From Ignavibacteria bacterium UBA2333 (GTDB lineage: Bacteria; Bacteroidota; Ignavibacteria; Kapaibacteriales; Kapaibacteriaceae), in assembly GCA_002344895.1 (NCBI GenBank), contig DDUR01000076.1:62001-126000 (forward strand): a stretch of 64,000 bases of DNA, given 5' to 3'. The notes beneath the pieces are model-generated. The model had not been told where the DNA came from. It saw only the letters and a list, made by a program, of their open reading frames with translations, and did no database searches. Below are positions 43,777 to 52,275 of this stretch, in pieces (position 1 is the first letter of the stretch; each line of letters opens with the position of its first letter). The position numbers and the translations under genes were made by a program.

Positions 43777-46143
43777 TTATTCCCGTGATTTCAGTACTGC
43801 AACAAGGTCCAGTCGCGTGAGTCTTCTGCGAACAAGTAGTCCCGTAGCCAAAGCAACACTTACAATGGTGAGTGTAGCGAGCCCAAGATTGCGGATTGAA
43901 AAGACAAATGGCATTCGCAACATGTCGGTTGCAAAGGCATCAGGTAGGATCGACGACATACCATAACCGAGTATCATTCCTATTGGCAATGCAATGAGTG
44001 TGAGTACAACTTGTTCTCCGAGGAGTACAATGGTTATCTCACCATTTGTAAATCCAAGTACACGCAAACTGGCAAGTTCATTACCGCGTTCGCTCAGCGC
44101 AATTCTTGCACTGTTGTACACAACTCCAAAGGCAATGATGACGGCAAAGGCCACAATCCACGTCGACGAGATGTTCATATTCTCGCCATAGTTGTCTTTA
44201 AATGACTGAATGGCGGCTTGTTTTACGGCAACACCTGCTATGATCGGTGTGTTCTTTACGGCTGTATTAAACTTCGCTAGTTCGTTCCTGTCTACGGCGA
44301 GATAGGCACCGGATAAACTTCCCTGTTCATCAAGTATTGCTGCAAGATTGTAGAACGTCGTATACGCCTGAACCCCTAGAAGGTCGTCTACGAGTCCTGA
44401 TACCGGCAGTGAGATCGTGCGCCTGTCTTCCTCAAGTAATTTAACGTCAACAAGATCTCCAGGCTGAACGTGGAGCGCATCAGCCAAGCGGCGAGATAAT
44501 AGAAGTCCATCGTGGGGTAATCGCGCGATACGTTCGTGAGCGTCGACAATCCGACGCATCGCAGTATCGGACCACATAGCTTGAATCGCCGTCCGTTTGA
44601 TATGTCCATGGGCCGACATATCAACACCGACCATACGATACGGCTCAACCGTTGTCACACCAGGTAGTGACAATAAGTCGAACATGGAAGAATGTGAAAC
44701 TGGCTTGGCAAAGGTTAACGCAACGTCGTCTCGTTGGATCTTGTCGAACTGTATCGACATTAGACCATCGAACGTGTCAAAGAGGAAACGCCCTAATACA
44801 AGTATTGCCGTTGCCAGAGCAATCATCGTAACGGATAGTGCCGCCTTGACGGGTCGTCGCTCAATGTTGCGGGCAATCATGTTGCCAATTGGACTGAGAC
44901 GGGGCAGAAGGGGCAACCTCTCAAACAGTCCCGGGCGAAAGGTCTTGGGAGATTCTGGCCGCATAGCATCGGCCGGAGGTAATCGAAGAGCCGTACGAAC
45001 AGCACTGAGTGCGCCAATGACTGCCGCAGTAATACTAATGATGACCGCAACGACGAGAACGTCTTGTGGCATTTCAAATCGTAAGACGGGGAATCGATAA
45101 AACTGTGCGTACAGCTGCGTTAACCACACGCCAATCTCACGTCCACCCCAAATACCAAGAATTGTTCCCAAAAACACAGCAACTATGGCAAATCCGATGT
45201 AGTGCAATCCTATGGCGGCGTTACTATATCCAAATGCCTTCAGGATGGCAATGTACATGCGTTGGGTACTAACAAGCCGAAGGAGTGAGATGTTCAATAG
45301 GAAGACAGCAACGGCAAGAAACACCGTCGGGACAATCGTGGCTTGAACACGCACCTGTGTTATCTCGTCATCAAGGAAACGTGCCGACAACTGTTCATCA
45401 CGGCCAATTGTGCCAAGAGATCCGTATGGCTCAAGAATTCGATCCATACGTTCCTTAACAGCGTGTTCTGACGCACCCGGCTGCAGCAGAACCGTTGCCG
45501 AGTTAAAAGCACCCTGCATGTCCAGTGCAGCAGCGAGCCCCTTTCGCCCCATCCACATTATACCGTAACGTTTATTATCGATCATAAAACTGCCGGGCTT
45601 CATTTCGAGCACGTATTCCGGTGAAACGGCAGTACCCACGATTGTCAGAAGTCGCCGACGACCATTCATCACGGCATAGAAGGTAGATCCTTCGGAAAAG
45701 GTATTAGCATCGGCAAAGGCAGACGATACAACAACCTCTGCGTCAGATTCCGAACGTGGCAGTCGACCATTTCGGAGAACTAACTGATTAAGCTCGGGTT
45801 GTCCCCCATCCGGAATGGATACAACCACACCACTCGCCGGTTCGTGTACACCTTCGATATCCAGCATTACGTCCGCTACAACGCGCGTTTCGACAATGGC
45901 TACTCCATCAATCTCGCGTAACCGATCAGCGATGTGCTCACCCGCACGTCGGACATTCACAAAGACGTCGGCAAACCGACTACCGTCGTAAAATGCAGCC
46001 CGTGTAACGTAGAGACTTCGCTCTACACTTCGCATGGCAATGAAGTTGGCTATACCACACGCTACAACAGCAACAATGGCAAGGAGCTGACCGCGCAGAT
46101 GCCACGATTCGCGTAAGAGCTTTTTCGTTAAAGCTCTCATCAC
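43777..46143 (-). CDS. ABC transporter permease with two FtsX-like domains
   Basis: 788 residues. N-terminal span (about 20-38, LLAIVAVVACGIANFIAM), an extracytoplasmic MacB-PCD-like region (about 45-270), three spans around 275-385 (FLAVAVFLLNISLLRLV etc.), a second span at about 430-455, a second extracytoplasmic region (about 470-650) and three C-terminal spans (VAFAVIIAFGVVYNSARIAL, VVLTLIALPIGMILGYGM, ATLTIVSVALATGLLV). The duplicated FtsX layout is that of LolCDE/DevC-like or MacB-type permeases. The cargo cannot be told. Stop codon coupling with the adaptor and ATGA coupling with the ATPase show one transcript. Confidence 0.88.
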   Translation of the reverse strand: MMRALTKKLLRESWHLRGQLLAIVAVVACGIANFIAMRSVERSLYVTRAAFYDGSRFADVFVNVRRAGEHIADRLREIDGVAIVETRVVADVMLDIEGVHEPASGVVVSIPDGGQPELNQLVLRNGRLPRSESDAEVVVSSAFADANTFSEGSTFYAVMNGRRRLLTIVGTAVSPEYVLEMKPGSFMIDNKRYGIMWMGRKGLAAALDMQGAFNSATVLLQPGASEHAVKERMDRILEPYGSLGTIGRDEQLSARFLDDEITQVRVQATIVPTVFLAVAVFLLNISLLRLVSTQRMYIAILKAFGYSNAAIGLHYIGFAIVAVFLGTILGIWGGREIGVWLTQLYAQFYRFPVLRFEMPQDVLVVAVIISITAAVIGALSAVRTALRLPPADAMRPESPKTFRPGLFERLPLLPRLSPIGNMIARNIERRPVKAALSVTMIALATAILVLGRFLFDTFDGLMSIQFDKIQRDDVALTFAKPVSHSSMFDLLSLPGVTTVEPYRMVGVDMSAHGHIKRTAIQAMWSDTAMRRIVDAHERIARLPHDGLLLSRRLADALHVQPGDLVDVKLLEEDRRTISLPVSGLVDDLLGVQAYTTFYNLAAILDEQGSLSGAYLAVDRNELAKFNTAVKNTPIIAGVAVKQAAIQSFKDNYGENMNISSTWIVAFAVIIAFGVVYNSARIALSERGNELASLRVLGFTNGEITIVLLGEQVVLTLIALPIGMILGYGMSSILPDAFATDMLRMPFVFSIRNLGLATLTIVSVALATGLLVRRRLTRLDLVAVLKSRE
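44901..44916 (+). repeat. Dispersed G-rich motif, copy 1 in the ABC permease gene
   Basis: GGGGCAGAAGGGGCAA on the plus strand; codes part of LPLLPR in the minus-strand gene. Confidence 0.55.
45535..45550 (-). repeat. Dispersed G-rich motif, copy 2 in the ABC permease gene
   Basis: Minus strand GGGGCGAAAGGGGCTC, identical to the scpB copy but read in another frame (Gly-Arg-Lys-Gly-Leu). Confidence 0.65.
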
Positions 46144-46865
46144 CAGATCAACTCCGCTGGTGTCTTTCGTGTGGCATTGGTGTATTCTTCAACAATCTCT
46201 CCACTTCGCATCTTGATCACACGATCGGCCATATCGGCAATACCGGCATTGTGTGTGATCAACGCGACTGTTGCATCGAGTTGGCGGTGAACGTGCTCAA
46301 TGACGTCGAGGACCTTAACCCCCGTGGAATAGTCTAGTGCACCTGTTGGTTCGTCACAGAGTAATACGTCAGGTTTTTTTGCAATTGCACGCGCTATTGC
46401 CACCCGCTGTTGCTCGCCTCCCGACATCTGTGATGGAAAATGGTGCATCCTGTCCTCAAGTCCCACCAGCTGCAGCGCTTCCCGGGCATCCATCGGATCA
46501 TCGGCGATATCTGTGACGAGTTTAACATTTTCCAGTGCCGTCAAACTTGGAATGATGTTGTAGAACTGAAAGACAAAACCCACACTTTTTCGTCTGAATG
46601 CAGTCAGCTTTGCATCTGTAGCATGCGTGAGATCCGTCCCGCGAAACGATACCGTTCCCGTCGAGGGTACATCCAATCCACCAAGAATATTGAGGAGTGT
46701 TGACTTACCGCTGCCAGACGCGCCGAGAATAACCAGTAACTCGCCTCCGCGAATTGTTAACGAGACACTTCGCAAGGCAACGACGTCGACGTCACCCATC
46801 GTATAGGTCTTCCCAACATCCCGTACGTCAAAAATGACGTCTGCCCTCGTGTGGTCCGTATGCAT
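46140..46865 (-). CDS. ABC transporter ATPase, LolD/MacB type
   Basis: 241 residues. Walker A VILGASGSGKSTLL (about 45-58), Q-loop FVFQFYNIIPSLTALENV, signature MSGGEQQRVAIARAI (about 145-159), Walker B VLLCDEPTGALD and H-loop ALITHNAG. These match the subfamily that energises lipoprotein-release and MacB-type exporters. Overlap with the permease start is ATGA. It is the first gene of the 46865-to-41276 run; a 60-nt gap separates it from the DUF4397 gene upstream, so co-transcription with the sigma-factor operon is possible. Confidence 0.92.
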   Translation of the reverse strand: MHTDHTRADVIFDVRDVGKTYTMGDVDVVALRSVSLTIRGGELLVILGASGSGKSTLLNILGGLDVPSTGTVSFRGTDLTHATDAKLTAFRRKSVGFVFQFYNIIPSLTALENVKLVTDIADDPMDAREALQLVGLEDRMHHFPSQMSGGEQQRVAIARAIAKKPDVLLCDEPTGALDYSTGVKVLDVIEHVHRQLDATVALITHNAGIADMADRVIKMRSGEIVEEYTNATRKTPAELIW

Positions 46866-46925
46866 AGCGGACGCAAAGTACGAGCAAACAGAATGTCAGT
46901 TACATGACAAAAGTCGGTGTTGTTT

Positions 46926-47603
46926 TTAATCCATTAGCACGAGCACAGATGGCTGCTCGGCTACCTCACGCACAACAAGGGTGGCCGCCGCAAAGTCTTG
47001 TGATACGGCATCAGGCAGCTGGAATGTCACGGGTTGCGACGATCTCTTGAGGACTACAGTAACTGTCGTCCCGGATCGAATGGCACTATAGGGCGTAGCC
47101 TGCCCCGGCACGACGTCCGTCATCTGCATTTGGGCGACGCCGTTGACAAATACATCACAATCACCGAGCATCGTTCCGTTCACAATTCTGAGTGAGGCCA
47201 TTCCTGCCTCTGGTGTTGGGGCGATATCATCAAGCAAGACACCGCGCATTCGCTCCGAACGATCAAGTACTATGAGGGTGTGGCGTTGATTTGCATGAAG
47301 TCCAAGATTCGCCGAGTAGAGCACTCGTCCACCGGATGCTGACTTCAGACGAACGTTTCTGACACCACTCGGTAGTTCGCGATATGACACAATGTCATCT
47401 TCGGGATTGAGCACTGGACCAAGTTGCCGGTCATTCTGCTCGACAATCAGTGGACCTACATTGGAAGAGGCGACAACGATGCGTATCTGAGACCGCGTCG
47501 TGGGATCTGCTTCTCGCGGCGTCACCAGATCATTGGAGCATGTACATGCACTGAGTACAACGGCAATCGCAACCGCCAGACTAGAAACGATAGCTGATGC
47601 CAT
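46926..47603 (-). CDS. DUF4397-type lipoprotein
   Basis: 225 residues with a lipobox: a hydrophobic signal then VVLSACTCSN (Cys at about 20). Two sandwich repeats follow, with the DUF4397 hallmark in the second half: MASLRIVNGTMLGDCDVFVNG. The domain is common in envelope proteins of Bacteroidota but has no known function. It overlaps the anti-sigma/barrel gene by 23 nt, so it is the last gene of the sigma-factor operon. Confidence 0.75.
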   Translation of the reverse strand: MASAIVSSLAVAIAVVLSACTCSNDLVTPREADPTTRSQIRIVVASSNVGPLIVEQNDRQLGPVLNPEDDIVSYRELPSGVRNVRLKSASGGRVLYSANLGLHANQRHTLIVLDRSERMRGVLLDDIAPTPEAGMASLRIVNGTMLGDCDVFVNGVAQMQMTDVVPGQATPYSAIRSGTTVTVVLKRSSQPVTFQLPDAVSQDFAAATLVVREVAEQPSVLVLMD

Positions 47604-48918
47604 AGGTCACCTGTAGTATTGACGTGGTAAAGAACGTAGACTGAATTGGATAGGCAGTCAGACTACCCTCAACACCAAGGAAGATGGACATTCTTGACTC
47701 CGGCGTAAATCGTAACAGTGCTTGAGCTCGAGCCATTGGACCAATCTGTGTCCAGGCAGCAGTCACACTTGCACTGGGTACAACCGACGAGAATAAACGT
47801 GCATCATTAACATCCAGGCGATACGTAAGTCCAACCCACGGAATCACGGGAGCCTGGCGATACACCGTTGGCACGCCGAAATCAACACGCGTAAACTCCT
47901 GTGGTAATCGTTCCATACCACCGTCTATTCCAAGAACATGATCGTCGGAGAGACGGTAGTGTATGCCAAGAGCCCACGGTTGATCCATTATGGGTCCTAC
48001 AACAAGATCTGGTTCAGGGTTCGAAGTCCGAAAAGCTGCACTACGCGCGATAAGTTCGAAGTCTCCGTCGAGGACCATGGGCAGTGGAGATGCGGCTGGC
48101 CATGCCAACGGCGTTACAGCAGAAAACTCCGTCGTGCGCTGTCGAACAATCTCTGGCGACTGAATTGTTGGTGCTGAAGACAGAACAATGTCATAACCGC
48201 CGAAACGCTCTGTGGTAGTAACGTCGTAAACCGGAGGTGTAAAAGCTTCTTGTTGTTTCTCAGCCGTGCCCTCAGCGTTGTCGTGACCACTGCCACTCGT
48301 CGTGCGTCGCAAACGGTTGTACGAGCGAACAACCTGTTCCGAATTTGAAGTTTCTTGAGATGGCCGCTGTTGTAATGGTTGTCGATCCGACAAGTGCGAT
48401 TGCAAAGGTGATGAAGATATTGTTGACTGCTGCGTTAACTGTTGTGATGACTGCTGCGATGGTTGTTGTGAGGTTGACTGCACAACTGCTGTACCATACA
48501 ACAGTTGGTGAACAATGTCACGACCTGAATAGACAACAGCAAAGGAGAGCAACAACAGAAGTAGTGGAATAATTCTACGATAGTCCCATGATGTTGAAGC
48601 ACCAGTTACCGTTGATACTGGCGCGGCAATCTCAGCTCCAGCTACCGTACCAGACGACGACGTTGTAGCACCACTGACGGCACCTATACCAGGAGCACCT
48701 GGAACGGGCAGACCAAGCTCTGAAAAGATTCCGGCCGCTGTATCTGCGGGTACAACAACTGCTGCATAGTCTTTACGCAGAGCTGTCTGCAGCCGAATCT
48801 GTGAGGTCAACTCTTCGCGTGCCATCTCGTCAGCTGCAAGCATTGCGAACAGTTCACCCTGCTGATCCGAGCTCAGTGTACCATCAAGATATTCGTGGAT
48901 GAGATGTTCAGTGTTCAT
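47581..48918 (-). CDS. Anti-sigma factor domain joined to a predicted outer-membrane beta-barrel
   Basis: 445 residues. Residues 1-50 (HLIHEYLDGTLSSDQQGELF, then LAADEMAREEL) match the N-terminal sigma-binding helices of transmembrane anti-sigma factors. A Gly/Ser/Thr-rich linker leads to one membrane span (about 115-131, RIIPLLLLLLSFAVVYSG). Then comes a Gln/Ser-rich stretch (about 147-190), a linker, and about 160 residues with the alternating strands, aromatic girdle and terminal Phe (TYGISYRF) of an eight-strand outer-membrane barrel. That would let one chain cross both membranes. The gene is 2 nt after the ECF sigma gene, which supports the anti-sigma role. No zinc-binding HxxxCxxC motif is present. 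Confidence 0.75.
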   Translation of the reverse strand: MNTEHLIHEYLDGTLSSDQQGELFAMLAADEMAREELTSQIRLQTALRKDYAAVVVPADTAAGIFSELGLPVPGAPGIGAVSGATTSSSGTVAGAEIAAPVSTVTGASTSWDYRRIIPLLLLLLSFAVVYSGRDIVHQLLYGTAVVQSTSQQPSQQSSQQLTQQSTISSSPLQSHLSDRQPLQQRPSQETSNSEQVVRSYNRLRRTTSGSGHDNAEGTAEKQQEAFTPPVYDVTTTERFGGYDIVLSSAPTIQSPEIVRQRTTEFSAVTPLAWPAASPLPMVLDGDFELIARSAAFRTSNPEPDLVVGPIMDQPWALGIHYRLSDDHVLGIDGGMERLPQEFTRVDFGVPTVYRQAPVIPWVGLTYRLDVNDARLFSSVVPSASVTAAWTQIGPMARAQALLRFTPESRMSIFLGVEGSLTAYPIQSTFFTTSILQVTYGISYRF

Positions 48919-48920
48919 GG

Positions 48921-49478
48921 TTATAACCGATCAAATTCAGATAGAACGGGTGCAAGCAGGACCTTGATTCTGCTTTTTGCACGCCATACTCGGTTCTTGA
49001 CGGCAGCTACCGTTAGCCCAGTTTGACGGGCAATCTCGTCATAGGAGATGTCGTGATACATCCGAAGTACAAACACTTCCCGGTCCTCGGCATCCAGACA
49101 GTCGAGAGCTGCATCGATAAGATCCAGCAACTCATCTTTTTCGTAATGATGATGAGTATCAACAACAAGATGAACATCCTCGATTTCAACAGTTGTCTTG
49201 CGATCACGCTGAACGTTCAAACAAAGATTACGGCAAACCCGCATGATGAGTCCTGCTACATTCGTCACAGGATTATCACTTTGAGGTGCTGTGCGATACA
49301 CCCGAATAAACGTTTCTTGAAATACGTCCTTAGCCTCTTCCTCACGTCCTAAAACCTTCAGACAGTAGGCATAGGCCCAATGATGATGACGACGATAGAG
49401 CTCTGTGAAGGCGACTCCCGCGTCGGGAGTCGCCATTCTCAGATGCTCAAAGAGGTCCGTATCGGAGAGCGTCGTCAT
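48921..49478 (-). CDS. ECF RNA polymerase sigma factor
   Basis: 185 residues. Region 2: AFTELYRRHHHWAYAYCLKVLGREEEAKDVFQETFIRVYR (landmarks EEAKDVFQETF). Region 4: DREVFVLRMYHDISYDEIARQTG and VAAVKNRVWRAKSRIKVLL (landmarks SYDEIA and VKNRVWRAK). A full-length sigma of the extracytoplasmic-function class, without extra domains. The cognate anti-sigma is the next gene, 2 nt away; the beta-propeller lipoprotein precedes it by 8 nt. No conserved -35 AAC motif was found upstream of the run that would prove self-regulation. Confidence 0.93.
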   Translation of the reverse strand: MTTLSDTDLFEHLRMATPDAGVAFTELYRRHHHWAYAYCLKVLGREEEAKDVFQETFIRVYRTAPQSDNPVTNVAGLIMRVCRNLCLNVQRDRKTTVEIEDVHLVVDTHHHYEKDELLDLIDAALDCLDAEDREVFVLRMYHDISYDEIARQTGLTVAAVKNRVWRAKSRIKVLLAPVLSEFDRL

Positions 49479-49486
49479 CGTTGTTG

Positions 49487-50596
49487 TTATCGTACCCAGA
49501 ACGGCATACCGACGTTCGTGTTAATGAGCGTTGACGCTCCTGATGTTGCATCGAAGACACGGACGGTATACGTCCCCCTATCAATGGCTTCTCCAACGGT
49601 CACCATAGCTGCAATCTGTAGTCCATCCGGTGACCATTGTGGATAGGATGGCCATTCATTAATGGTGTTGGTTAAGGGGCGAAGGGCGCCAGAATTCACA
49701 TCAAACACATACAGTGTTAACGTCATGGTAACGTTTGGCTGGGCGACACCTACAAAGGCAATTGATCCGCCATCCGGTGACCAAACGGGCCAGGCACCGA
49801 GCGTTCCCGTCTCAGCTCCAATGGGTGTGCTGTTGCCCGTCGTAAAGTCATAGATCGCAAGTGTTGATTCCGTTGGATGCTGCGCAGGCCGCTGATAGAC
49901 CATTCTCTTTCCGTCTGGCGAAATGTCCAGATTCGACGAATAGTCGTTGTTACTGTAGGCATCTGTAACATGAACACGTTTGTCAGCGCCATTCAAGGCA
50001 ATCGAAACGATGGAGTTTTCAGCCGTGTAGTAGAATAAACGTGTACCATCGGGTGAGAATCGGACATAGGACTCATTCTGCATGTCATTGGCGACGAGAA
50101 CGGAGTTTCCGCTAGCAACATCATAGACGACGAGGTCACATGTCCTTTCACGGCGATCATCGGATACGGCTACATGGCTGCCGTCAGGTGAAATCACAGG
50201 ATTCAGAACATCGTGTGCATCCTTATACATGGCAATGGCCTTGGCATCGGAGCCATCAACATTGGCAACGGCAAGGTCGACACGTAACTCATCAACCGGG
50301 CCTGGCCGTGGATTACCCCAGAAGACAATTCGGCCATTTACCGGTGCAGAATGCAGCATACCGGTCGACGTAATGTATCCGCTCGTTGTTTGAAAAACCC
50401 GTTGTTCGGAGCCGTCAGCCTTAGACCGAAAGATCTTTGATACCTGGACCCAGCCATCAAAGGATCCAACTTCGGAATACATAAGGTCAGGACGTCCGTT
50501 TATCAACCCTGGAGCAGCAGGGTCGTCGCAGAGATCGCAGCCTTGAAGCACAAATAGGCTGACAAGGGCGGCAAAAAGAAATGATGTGATTGACAT
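49487..50596 (-). CDS. TolB-like beta-propeller lipoprotein
   Basis: 369 residues with a lipobox (ALVSLFVLQGCDLC, Cys at about 20). The mature part is a WD40-like/TolB propeller: repeated SPDG or SPDGxxxxF blades at VISPDGSHVAVSD, RFSPDGTRLFYY, DISPDGKRMVYQR, VWSPDGGSIAFVG and QWSPDGLQIAAMV, spaced about 50 residues. Likely on the periplasmic or outer face of the outer membrane, binding protein or ligand. First gene of the sigma-factor run, which suggests it is the sensor arm or a target of the response. Confidence 0.85.
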   Translation of the reverse strand: MSITSFLFAALVSLFVLQGCDLCDDPAAPGLINGRPDLMYSEVGSFDGWVQVSKIFRSKADGSEQRVFQTTSGYITSTGMLHSAPVNGRIVFWGNPRPGPVDELRVDLAVANVDGSDAKAIAMYKDAHDVLNPVISPDGSHVAVSDDRRERTCDLVVYDVASGNSVLVANDMQNESYVRFSPDGTRLFYYTAENSIVSIALNGADKRVHVTDAYSNNDYSSNLDISPDGKRMVYQRPAQHPTESTLAIYDFTTGNSTPIGAETGTLGAWPVWSPDGGSIAFVGVAQPNVTMTLTLYVFDVNSGALRPLTNTINEWPSYPQWSPDGLQIAAMVTVGEAIDRGTYTVRVFDATSGASTLINTNVGMPFWVR

Positions 50597-50711
50597 GGTC
50601 GTGTGAAGGTGAAACGTGACGGAATGCGTAGTGATCCGGATCCGTCACGAATGACACGACAAGACGAAAGGCGTCTCAGAATTTCGGAAGATTTTTTTTT
50701 ACCGGACGTCT

Positions 50712-51470
50712 TTATAGGCACTCACGGAGGACAATTTCTCCGTCGTCACTCACGGTTATGTACTGAGATGGTTTATCCGTCCAGCAGCCAGAATTCAGAT
50801 ATCTCACGCCGTCCACCATACGGTCCGTAGCATGATGTGTATGGCCACAGAGCACCACTGTAGCCCCATGACGCCGCGCACCATGGTGGGCGGCGTCGCC
50901 CCCTACCTTATCACTTAGACGTAACCATTTTTTGCTGGTTCGTTTTACCCATCGGCTCACACGATGATGGGGATCTAGCTTCTGCAACCAGAGGTAAACC
51001 GTAGAAGCCACGGCCGTAATTGTTACGTGCTCGGTGATCCATCGGTCAAACTGATGACCATGAATTGCCAGGAATCGTTCGCCGCCATGGTCCCAGACAT
51101 ATTCTTCAAAGACCGGAACACCGAGCAAATGGCTCAGAATATCTGCCACACCTCCATCGTGGTTTCCCACAACCCAAACAACATCGATGCCTCGTTTGGG
51201 CGCAGACATCCGGCGTATGTAGGAGAGAAATCTCCAGTCGTCCTTACTAAGCCGAGTAAAATTGAGATCGTCGAACACGTCACCATTCAAAATGAGACGT
51301 CGAAATGTATAGGCTTGTAATAACTCGACGAGTCGTCGTGACCGGGACACGTCACTGCCGAGGTGAATGTCCGAAACAATAATGGTGTTAACAGAACTAT
51401 CGTGATCCAGGACGACTGCTGCGACGTCGTTTTCAGGATCGAAGTTCGTTGTTGGAGGCAGTGTCGTCAT
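50712..51470 (-). CDS. LpxH-like calcineurin-type phosphoesterase
   Basis: 252 residues of the UDP-2,3-diacylglucosamine diphosphatase-like branch. Metal motifs in order: VSDIHLGSD (D-x-H), LNGDVFDDL (G-D), VWVVGNHDGGV (GNHD), FLAIHGHQFD and VVLCGHTHHA (GHTH). LpxH cleaves UDP-2,3-diacylglucosamine in lipid A synthesis, but divergent homologues hydrolyse other phospholipid or sugar headgroups. The start overlaps the stop of the membrane hydroxylase gene by 38 nt, so it is the last gene of the sugar-cluster run. Confidence 0.82.
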   Translation of the reverse strand: MTTLPPTTNFDPENDVAAVVLDHDSSVNTIIVSDIHLGSDVSRSRRLVELLQAYTFRRLILNGDVFDDLNFTRLSKDDWRFLSYIRRMSAPKRGIDVVWVVGNHDGGVADILSHLLGVPVFEEYVWDHGGERFLAIHGHQFDRWITEHVTITAVASTVYLWLQKLDPHHRVSRWVKRTSKKWLRLSDKVGGDAAHHGARRHGATVVLCGHTHHATDRMVDGVRYLNSGCWTDKPSQYITVSDDGEIVLRECL

Positions 51471-52272
51471 GACGCAATGGTCGGAATGCGTGAAGATGCT
51501 GTCCTACGTATGTCTTCGGGAACGTATCACCGAGTCCATATCCCTTAGGCTTTCGCTGTTTGGGCAAGAATGCCGTCCCAAACATCCAGTCCCAAATGGC
51601 AAGTTTTGTCGAGAAGTTCTTGTTATGAGCATCGTCGTCCGCGGCGTGATGCCAACGATGCATCTCCGGTCCGTTGATGACATACTGCAACACTCCGCTC
51701 CGAACGTCAATGTTTGCGTGAATCCACATTCCCCAAATGGCATCGATACAACCTTTTACAACAGCTGTTTCCGGTGATGCAAGAAGGACGATAGGTGCAA
51801 ACTCAACTGTTTGATTAATCAGAATCTCTAGCGAATGTGACCGCGACCCACTTAACCAATCTACATCATTCGTTGAATGGTGTGCCTCATGTGTCCTCCA
51901 CAATCGCATATTTCGATGCTGGAGGCGATGAAACCAATAGATGTAGAAGTCATGCACAACGATAAAGAGAACAACTTGAAGCCAGACAGGTAGTGACCGG
52001 ATTCCATCGAATCGTTCGATCGTCGTAAAGTCGTCGATAGCATATATGACTCCGAAAATGATGAGACCCAGCACATAACTCTGTACAATCGTATACAGGA
52101 TAAAGTCATTCACAAATCCCTCACGAAAGAGCCGCTGTCCCTTTGTGTACGGACGAAGACGCTCAAGCATAATGAACACCAGAGCTGACGTGATGGTAAG
52201 GGCAGTTGTCCACCACGTCAGCGTGTTATTCATGTACACTTCGCCAAGAATCTCCAGAACATCATGCATCAT
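51433..52272 (-). CDS. Fatty acid hydroxylase/sterol desaturase family membrane enzyme
   Basis: 279 residues. Di-iron histidine motifs: HDFYIYWFHRLQH (about 101-113), HEAHHS (about 127-132) and HRWHHAADDDAHNKN (about 204-218). At least four hydrophobic segments (TALTITSALVFIMLERL, ILYTIVQSYVLGLIIFGVIY, VWLQVVLFIVVHDFYIYW and one near 180). The family hydroxylates or desaturates lipid chains in membranes. It is 3 nt downstream of the NeuB-like gene, and its presence with an LpxH-like enzyme suggests the sugar cluster includes a lipid-modifying step. Confidence 0.85.
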   Translation of the reverse strand: MMHDVLEILGEVYMNNTLTWWTTALTITSALVFIMLERLRPYTKGQRLFREGFVNDFILYTIVQSYVLGLIIFGVIYAIDDFTTIERFDGIRSLPVWLQVVLFIVVHDFYIYWFHRLQHRNMRLWRTHEAHHSTNDVDWLSGSRSHSLEILINQTVEFAPIVLLASPETAVVKGCIDAIWGMWIHANIDVRSGVLQYVINGPEMHRWHHAADDDAHNKNFSTKLAIWDWMFGTAFLPKQRKPKGYGLGDTFPKTYVGQHLHAFRPLRHDDTASNNELRS

Positions 52273-52275
52273 TCG

